A stretch of 64,000 bases of DNA, from the NCBI GenBank assembly GCA_030549335.1, contig JAUKPH010000018.1, forward strand, positions 744,001 to 808,000, written 5' to 3'. The stretch is from Pontederia crassipes. Taxonomy: Eukaryota; Streptophyta; Magnoliopsida; Commelinales; Pontederiaceae. Position 1 is the stretch's first letter; every line of letters starts with the position of its first letter. A program made the position numbers and the translations under genes. A model generated the notes under the pieces. It ran no database searches. It was not told where the DNA came from and worked only from the letters and a program-made list of their open reading frames with translations. This document shows, piece after piece, positions 56,798-64,000 of the stretch.

Positions 56798-58464
56798 CAC
56801 TACTAGAAAAACGCGGATTATCGACGGTCTGGACCGTCGGTAATCAGCCCGAAAATCGTCGGTAACGCAATTACCGGCGGTTTTTCAGTCGGAATCGATC
56901 CGTCGAAAAAACGCTCATCGCAAACGGATTTGTGACGGTTGAAAAAATCCGTCGAAAATATCGACGGTTCTGACCGTCGGAAAAGTCCCCGGCGGTTCGA
57001 CCCGTCGAAATTTTTTGACGGTTGCAACCGCCGGAAAAGTCCCCGGCGGTTCGAACCGTCGATATTTCCGATGGTTGCAACCGCCGGAAAAGACTCGGCG
57101 GTTCGAACCGTCGATATTTCCGATGGTTGCAACCGCCAGAAAAGGCCGGCGGTCCGAACCGTCGAAATTTCCGACGGTTGCAACCGCCGGAAAAAGGCCG
57201 GCGGTTCGAGCCGTCGTAACTTATGGATGGTCGCAACTGTCGAAACTTTTGACGGGCGTCGCAACCGTCGATCTTTAGATGGTCGCAACCGTCGCAAATA
57301 ATTTTTTAAATATAAAAAAATTAGCGACCGGATCCGGCAGCCTAGCGTTCGGATCCGGCCGCTGGAGGCCGGATCCGCCGCCAGGCTGCCGAATCCGGCA
57401 ACTGGAGGCCGGATCCGGCCACTAGAGGCCGGAACCGGCCCGCCTAGCGGCCGATCGGCCGCTGGGGGCCGAATTCGAACGGCCACGGCCGGATCCGGCC
57501 GACAGCAGAGAGACGCCGGCGCGGAGCGGGAGAGAGAGATACGCCGGCGCGGGAGAGGGTCGCCGGTGCGGGAGAGGGTCACCGGCGTCCGGCGTGGGAG
57601 GGTCGCCGGTGTCCGACGCGCGGGAGAGGGTGCTCACGGCCGGGAGAGAGAGAGAGGAGAGGAGGGAGAGAGAGAGGAGTGGAGGGAGGAGGGAGAGAGA
57701 GAAGAGGGAGGAGGAATATATATAAAGGAAAAAAGTGGAAAGAAAGCGGAAAAAGGGAAAAAAAGCGGGATAACGAAATTTTAATTATCGACAGTTTCGG
57801 CCATCGAAAACGTAAATATTAAATATTTTTATAATTATCGACGATTGTGACCGTCGAAAATATATTTAGTTATATATAATATTTATTTTTTATTTTATCG
57901 ACGGTTTGAACCGTCGGTAATCGTTACCGACGGTCAAAACCGTCGGTAATTGCGACGGTTTGGACCGTCGCTAGTTATATTAATAAAATACTCTTTATAT
58001 GATATTATTATTAATTTACCGATGGTTACGACCTTCGGAAATTGCGGCGGATTTTGCGACGGATGGATATCCGTCAGAAATATCGACGTTCCCAATCGTC
58101 GAAAAATTAAATAATAATATAATAAATTATATAATTAATTTTTTTATTTCCGACGGTCGTGACCATCGGAAAATCCGTCGAAAAAATTTAATAATAATAT
58201 AAAAAAATACATAATTTAATTTTTTTATTTCCGACGGTCATAACCGTCGGAAAAGTCGTCGGAAATTGCGACGGATGGATATCCGTCGAAAATATCGACG
58301 TTCCTAATCGTCGAAAAATTAAATAATAATATAAATTATTTCCGACGGTCATAACCGTCGAAAAATCCGTCGGAAACGGAACCGTAGAAAAATCCGTCGC
58401 AAATTGCGACGGATTTAGAACCGTCGAAAATTATTCGTCGAAAAATCGCGATTTTCTTGTAGTG
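56798..58464. mobile_element. Non-autonomous CACTA element with palindromic subterminal array
   Basis: Ends CACTACTAGAAAAACGCG and, reversed, CACTACAAGAAAATCGCG, flanked by the 3-bp duplication ACA (56795-56797 and 58465-58467). About 430 bases at the left and about 680 at the right consist of palindromic units of roughly 18-20 bases such as CGACGGTCTGGACCGTCGG and CGACGGTTCTGACCGTCGG. The middle (57320-57700) is GC-rich (GGCCGGATCCGG repeats) followed by a GA microsatellite. No transposase. Long frames across the array are composition effects. Confidence 0.9.
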
Positions 58465-59125
58465 ACATATATGATCCTCTCTCATTCTCTGCCCTTGTGT
58501 TGTTGATGGTCATCTAATAGACTCCACTTCGCCTTCTCTGGTAAATGTTAATTTTTTCTCCTCGCAGTGTTCAGTTTGGTTCTGGTGCATTTCATTTTCC
58601 TTCGATGCTTAACACGCCAAGGGAGGGAGAGATGGATTCTAAAAAAGACTCCTTTGATGCATCATTTTGTAATGCAGGGACCAGGGTTTGCATGAATAAT
58701 TCCGAAGCTCCTGCAAAGGAACTGCGAGGTGCTGTAACTAGGCTCGCATTTTGCCAAAAGCTCACAGGTATTGCTGTCTGAGATCTAATTTGGTTTTAGT
58801 GTGTTGCATGATCAAAACTTTTGAACTATATGTAGGATCTTAGGCCATATGGCATATGTGCATACAAGCCCCGCATGCAGTCACATCCTGCAAATTGGTT
58901 TCACAGGTTTCTAGACAGAGAGATGGAATCTTTAGATAGCTTCCAGGTAGATGCTGCCCTCTATTCGTGTTCGAGCCACACATAAGAGCATCAATACGGT
59001 GACGTGCTGCTCCAGAAAGTTTAACACATAGCATCTAGAGTTCCTATAGTGATATCTTCCATGCTTGAAGAGTTTGTGTTCCACACGCTACAAGTTGATC
59101 AAGTTTCATTGTCTGATCCATCCAA
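58465..59125 (+). other. Unidentified region with a possible exon
   Basis: An open frame at 58545-58781 carries MDSKKDSFDASF, RVCMNNSEAPAKELRGAVTR and LAFCQKLTG. Possible splice sites (TGCAG before 58678; CACAG/GTATTG at about 58769) would make 58678-58768 an exon. I do not recognise the protein. The rest (58782-59125) is featureless. Confidence 0.3.
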
Positions 59126-59129
59126 CCCA

Positions 59130-59731
59130 CTAGAAGAGAAGCATCGAACGGACAGGGCGCCAGCGCGAGAGGTAAGTGACGGTGATTCCCGAGTTGATGT
59201 GGCATGTCTTGTAGAAGGAGGAAGGCATGATGACGTTGGGGAGAGGAGTGGGGAGAGGAGCGGCGCTAGGCACCAAGGAGGAGGATATGGACAATGGCTC
59301 CGGTAGCGGCCACTTGGACCGCCTCAGCTGCGGCGAGGAGCACGACAAATCTACAGCATCCGGCTCGCAGCATCACCAACAGCACTCCAACCAGCAACAG
59401 AACAACGACCAGCTTCTGGCAGCAAAGAAGAAACACTACCATACCACACATCAGATCCAAAAAATGGAATCGTAGGAAGATTACTGCGACATACCACACA
59501 TCATACCATACCACACATCAGATCCATATTCTTCCCAGATCAAGATACCATCTTTTTCCTTTAATCTTAAAAAAAAAATTCCCACAGTTTTGTGATCTAT
59601 GTCACATGTGATCTGCTGTGGACTATTTAAGGAATGTCCCCACCTGACGACAAGCAGTGCCATGAAGCTGAGCCAAGATCTCGGCCTCAAACCTTGCCAG
59701 GTCAAGTTTTGGCTCCAAAACCATCACAGTC

Positions 59732-59735
<4 letters not shown>
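59130..59735 (+). pseudogene. HD-Zip class IV homeobox gene fragment
   Basis: HD-Zip IV proteins (ATML1/PDF2/ROC group) are epidermal transcription factors. The frame 59227-59475 shows MDNGSGSGHLDRL, CGEEHDKSTASGS, a Gln-rich part, and then a homeodomain start (KKKHYHTTHQIQKMES) ending in TAG. After about 150 unrelated bases, which include a direct duplication of CATACCACACATCAGATCCA (about 59440 and 59505), the homeodomain resumes near 59627 as LFKECPH. With a one-base loss and a later one-base gain it continues to MKLSQDLGLKPCQVKFWLQN, then HHSQ, near 59728. The conserved WFQNRR reads WLQNHH, so DNA-contact residues are changed. The zipper and START domains are absent. Confidence 0.78.

Positions 59736-59768
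<33 letters not shown>
59735..59768. repeat. (TA)n microsatellite
   Basis: About 16 TA dinucleotides cutting off the homeodomain fragment. Confidence 0.9.
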
Positions 59769-59769
<1 letters not shown>

Positions 59770-59770
<1 letters not shown>

Positions 59771-60845
59771 CTAACAAAAGTGTATATACATGCCCATACC
59801 ATATCTATACATAGTGATATGCACGCATGCATCTTTCGAAAAATATAGAGTGTTGCATGTGTAAGTACACACATGTGGACGAGAAGGGATTTGTCACCAA
59901 CCCTAGCTGGATTTTGCGTGTTAAATCATAAGCCTCATGCACTCTTTCCGTTGAACGTGTAGTGTAACTTTTTAGAGTTTAGTAGTTAAATCGTGAACTC
60001 TCCTTCCGCGGGTCGAACGCTTGTCCTACATCGCTTCGTGCTACGGCGTCGGACAACAATTAAGTGTAACCGGGCCCTGTGCCACCTATGTTGCTCCCTT
60101 CATTGGACCTCACGAGAACGAGATGAATAAGGAAGTGGAACGGCCATGTGTCAGGATCATTGGCCGCTGATCCAAGGGATAGGAGGATAACAAGAAAGGG
60201 AAGCAACAAGCAGTGGCATTATCTGTATCATGTATAGTGTTGATATGTTGCAGGGCTCGCAAGTTGCTGTTGTTTATGTGAGGAGTAGATTGGCACTCCC
60301 ATATATAAGGACATCAGGACATGATTCATGAAAGTTGATGTGGTTGGCAATAACTTGGTACCTTTATATCTTTTAGAACTCGGATAAATATAATTATATC
60401 TTTGTTAACTTGTCTTATTATCATTGTTCTTTAGTCTTTCTATTAGATTATATTGTATACTCTTTAAAGATTTTCATTTTTCAGCATAGCATTGATGCTC
60501 ACTTATTTTATAATTTATTTCCTATAGGCACTCGATGATATATATTATTTTAAGTTTTGTATTTATATTTTGTCATTTTTTATTATTTTCTCTCACATCT
60601 TCCTCCCTTCTAATGCACCATGGTATATTTAAACTTCACACATCCACATCCACGATTAATGTCATAAAGTCACCTAATGAGATTTTAACCGCTGCACTCA
60701 TTTTAAAATTTTTTGTACTTTATATATATATTTTTATCATAGGTGCTAAATAATTAATGATTTTTTAAACAAATTTTATTATCAACTAAAATACAAAATA
60801 TTTGTTATAAAATAGCTTCTAACTTATTTTATACTCTCCCTTGAA
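59770..60845. other. No gene seen
   Basis: Moderately GC-rich to about 60270 (with a CGGCGTCGG patch near 60050), then AT-rich. No frame resembles a known protein. Confidence 0.45.
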
Positions 60846-60846
60846 A

Positions 60847-60960
<114 letters not shown>

Positions 60961-60964
60961 GTTA

Positions 60965-61840
60965 TAAAAAATGGAATAATAAGTTACTATCTATTTTTCA
61001 ATTGTAGGATGTACTATGCATAACACATTTATTATCATTCCTTACTCGTTCATCACCACCACCACTCATTTAGAACCTACGAGTTAATAACTAACCATAT
61101 CCCAATATATGACTCACCATTCATAAAGAGGAGTACATGAGACACACTGCTCAATATATATAACTTGTATTTTATTTTCTGTTATTTTTTTATCATTGTA
61201 ATTTAATATTTATTATGTGTTTTATTTCTCGCCTTGAAATATCTCCAAGAAGTTTTTAGCCAATATTTTTATGGTGATTTTTATTATTTATGTAATCTAC
61301 TCTTCTTTTCCCCTGAAATTATTTTCGATCTACTTTTCTTTTTAATTTTCATTTCTTTTAACTTCGCATATGCTTCCTCATTCGCGTGATCAATTTTATT
61401 TTTTTGTTCCTCTTTACTTTCCCATCTTTATTATTCACATTCATTATGTATCATCATTTTTGCATTATGATATTATTATGTGTTGTTGATAAAGTAATGA
61501 TTCAACTATTATTATATATCATGTCATTTCGTAATAAAAAAATGGACAAACAAATATTTTCCATCCTTCAAAAATACTTCAATATGTCACATTTTAATGT
61601 CTTTCATTTCTCACAAATAAAATTGATCTCCACTAAAAATTCTATATTAGAATATTTCTTTTTGCCATCACACTTTCTAAAATTAAATCTAACACGCAAT
61701 TTTGATAACATATCACATGCAATCAATCTAATATTTCTTGACAACTTAGTATTGAAGATATAAAACTTCATTTAACACAAAATTAAAAGAATTATATAAA
61801 AATAATTCACATAATTTTTATAATAAAAACTAAATATTAT
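60965..61840. other. AT-rich, no gene seen
   Basis: A 125-residue open frame at 61386-61763 has random hydrophobic, AT-driven composition and no motif. I do not regard it as a gene. Confidence 0.5.
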
Positions 61841-61842
61841 TT

Positions 61843-64000
61843 TCTAGATATATATATAAAGCTGATGCATTGAAAAGGCTCACGTTGCAGCATTGAACTT
61901 TATCTTTTTTCTAAGTGATTTACATAAGTTTAGACTTTTGTATAACTCCCGAGTTCCAACCCTTCTTCATTGTTCTCTTTCACGTAACTTCCATTGACCC
62001 ATCCAATTAATGCACCAATTTAATTAATGTTAATAAATATATTATGAGTCAATTAAAAAATATTTTATATTTTAGCCATTGTCATCTCTCTTTTTTGTTG
62101 TTATTTAATATTTTATGTGCATTCCTTATTCCATTCTCTTTCCTAATAGCTTTCCCCTATTATTATTACCATTTTCTCTCTTACGGAATGTCTTCTCACA
62201 TTCTGCATTTTCTTTTCCTTTGCCTTCATTATTGCCATGTATTCATTATTTGAATTTTTATGGACATCAGTTTTTCTTTCTTGGAAGATGAAGAGATTCT
62301 TAAAGAGTTTAAAAGGAGGAATGTTGTGTCCACAGCAACGGTGAAGGATTGGTTGCCATATCAGAATGCTTCATCCTGTATTTTTTGTTTCCATCTTCGT
62401 GTTCTGCTTGCTCGACTCTCTCTCTCTCTACTTGCAACAAGAAGTCAATCCAGAACCATCTAAACAATTTTTTTATCTAGATATTCCAATCGTTCTTCAA
62501 TCAGTGAGAGCTCTGTCTGTTTGGAGCTTAGATTTCATCGACAATTCCGTTCAACCCCGAATTGCATTCGAAGAGAGATTATATTGATTGTGGAGCTGCT
62601 GCTGGAGTACATGGTGTTGGTGATGCAAGTTCTACAGCAGCTATTGCATGATGTTCCCCTGGCAAATGCGCTTCCTCATGCTCCGCAGCCTCCCCGTCAT
62701 CGGGCCGCCGCCGCACCCTAGGACAACATCTTGATCTGCACTGCTCTGTGTTCAAATTTTCATTTTTATGCGAAGATATCTTCTTGCATGTGATTTCAGT
62801 TGTGATCATTTCAGATGAGTGATAGCATATTAGATTAGTTGAACTTTTCATTTTACCCGCTCACATTTGTGATAGACATGTATCCTCATACTACTAGCGC
62901 TTGAACACTTCAAATGAGTGGTGAAAATCCTCTTATTCTCAATGCAGGCATTTAATTATGCTTTTCTATAAAAAAAAGTTATCTTTTGGGCTAGAAGATT
63001 GCAAATTGTGATAGGTTGTGTCTTCTTATGATTGGCTTTTGACAACCATGAGAGAGATGACTCGGCAGGCTCTTAATGGATTTTCCCTATTATTATTACC
63101 ATTTTCTCTCTTAATGTAACATCTTCTCCCATCCTGCATTTCCTTTTCCACTCTGCCTTAATTATTGCCAATTCATTGTTTGAATTTTTATGGGCATCGG
63201 ACTTTCTTTCTTGGAAGATGAAGAGATCCTTATAGACTTTAAAAGGAGGATTGCTCTATTTGGTATGTAGATTCTTCACACCAGATCATGTGTATATGTT
63301 AAAACAGTATTCACACATCACGAGCTCAAAAGTATTTTTCACTCATTTTCCATGTTGATTTAGTGTCTGATAGCTATTTCTATTGACATTTTAATTAGCA
63401 TCATGGAGAATATCCTCAAATTATCTGTGGAAGTATGGAATTATTTTCTTAATTCTACAAATTTATCATCTCCATGGAACTATTTCCTTGGTTCTACAAC
63501 TTAATTGAAGCCCAATTCAAATAAACATCCGTCAAGTTAATTATTTGTGCAAGTCTCTTAATATTTATGTTGATGTAACTAAAGATTTCCACCTATTAAG
63601 TCGGCAATTGCTTTTTGTTTAGATTCAGATCTTAATGTATCAAATTTCCTTAACATATATAGTGTCTTCTTGTCCTAACCGATTTGATATGACAATTAGA
63701 GCGGTTGAGGACCTTTTTAATTGAGATGGACGACAAAGGAATTGAGCCTGATGTCACAAGCTACTCGATCATTCTTCATGTTTATAGCCGACCCCAAAAA
63801 CTTGAGTTATCAGTGCATGTGTTTCATTCCATGAAAAAGGATAACGAAATACAAAGGGTCAGCATATAATCTATATATAAAATAACTAAGGATGTTTACA
63901 TATAATTATTAATTTTGTTATGAAAAAAATATTGTGATATAAAGAGTCAATATATAATTTATAAACAATTAATTATGTTGTTAAAATTTTAATAAACAAG
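61843..64000 (+). repeat. Duplicated segment, copy 2, running off the window
   Basis: Begins TCTAGATATATATATAAAGC then TGATGCATTGAAAAGGCTCA and is collinear with 28315-30400 to the window end. Differences include about 75 extra bases near 62015-62090 and small indels. It carries the same internal repeat (62260-62320 and 63185-63260) and the same PPR fragment. Its 3' end lies outside the window. Confidence 0.85.
63698..63869 (+). pseudogene. PPR-protein fragment (copy 2)
   Basis: RAVEDLF, a stop/frameshift at the same place as in copy 1, then EMDDKGIEPDVTSYSIILHV, YSRPQKLELSVHVFHSMKKD and a TAA at 63867-63869. The P-D-V-T-S-Y core is closer to the PPR consensus than copy 1 (T-D-A-T-R-Y), so this copy has changed less from the parent gene. 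Confidence 0.65.

Noticed and set aside
56818-57582. A 254-codon minus-strand open frame rich in Arg/Ser/Pro
   Set aside because: It runs through the palindromic CACTA array and GC-rich repeats. The repeated peptide pattern mirrors the DNA repeats.
61386-61763. 125-codon plus-strand frame as a membrane protein gene
   Set aside because: AT-rich codons produce random Phe/Ile/Leu runs. No motif, promoter or homologue recognised.

Overview
The window is nuclear DNA of a flowering plant. Evidence: S-protein homologue (SPH) genes, plant ATL-type RING genes, a CYP71-clan P450, a PPR gene, an ABCB/MDR transporter and an HD-Zip class IV gene (the last four only as fragments), embedded in plant-type Ty3/gypsy, Ty1/copia, CACTA, hAT, PIF/Harbinger-like and probable Helitron elements. 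Most of it is AT-rich repeat-derived DNA. The GC-rich P450 and ABCB fragments would fit a monocot, but that is a weak argument. I see no tRNA, rRNA, CRISPR or prokaryotic feature. One coding gene looks fully intact (SPH, 39699-40187, minus strand). A second SPH gene (15500-15919) is an open but shortened reading frame. Nearly everything else is broken.

Layout. 1-5.8 kb: two divergent decayed ATL RING-H2 genes, a short non-autonomous hAT element with a perfect 8-bp target duplication, and an SPH pseudogene. 6.9-9.9 kb: an old plus-strand chromovirus (Ty3/gypsy) pol remnant. 10.4-15.5 kb: a hAT transposase remnant, degenerate tandem repeats, two short inverted-repeat elements, and a sequence block ('cassette') that also precedes the first SPH copy. 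15.5-15.9 kb: the shortened SPH gene. 17.2-27.9 kb: a truncated CACTA end and an Athila-like integrase region split by a full-length Tekay-type element (18041-26745, 5-bp TSD AAAGC) whose gag-pol lies on the minus strand.

28.3-32.4 kb: a candidate Helitron (TC start, CTAG end, between A and T) carrying PPR and P450 fragments. A second copy of its left half fills 61.8-64 kb. 33-38.7 kb: degenerate LTR-retroelement sequence with a PIF-like element inside. 38.9-41.0 kb: the intact SPH gene between roughly 350-bp inverted repeats. 41.7-51.8 kb: a PIF-like element containing a 9.2-kb CACTA element with decayed TNP2 and TnpA-like genes. 51.8-56.2 kb: another cassette copy, tandem ABCB fragments, and a copia-type 3' end plus LTR. 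56.8-58.5 kb: a non-autonomous CACTA element built from palindromic CGACGG/CCGTCG units. 59-60 kb: a broken HD-Zip IV gene.

Two patterns stand out. First, SPH genes appear at three stages of decay, two of them downstream of the same cassette, while the intact one sits inside an inverted-repeat unit. Second, a conserved motif, (TA)n followed by AAGCTGATGCA...GAAGAGGCTC, occurs four times on the plus strand, and each occurrence is followed by a same-strand host gene fragment (PPR/P450, ABCB, HD-Zip IV, PPR). This suggests a gene-capturing, Helitron-like family. All identifications come from reading translations and repeats by eye; no database search was run.
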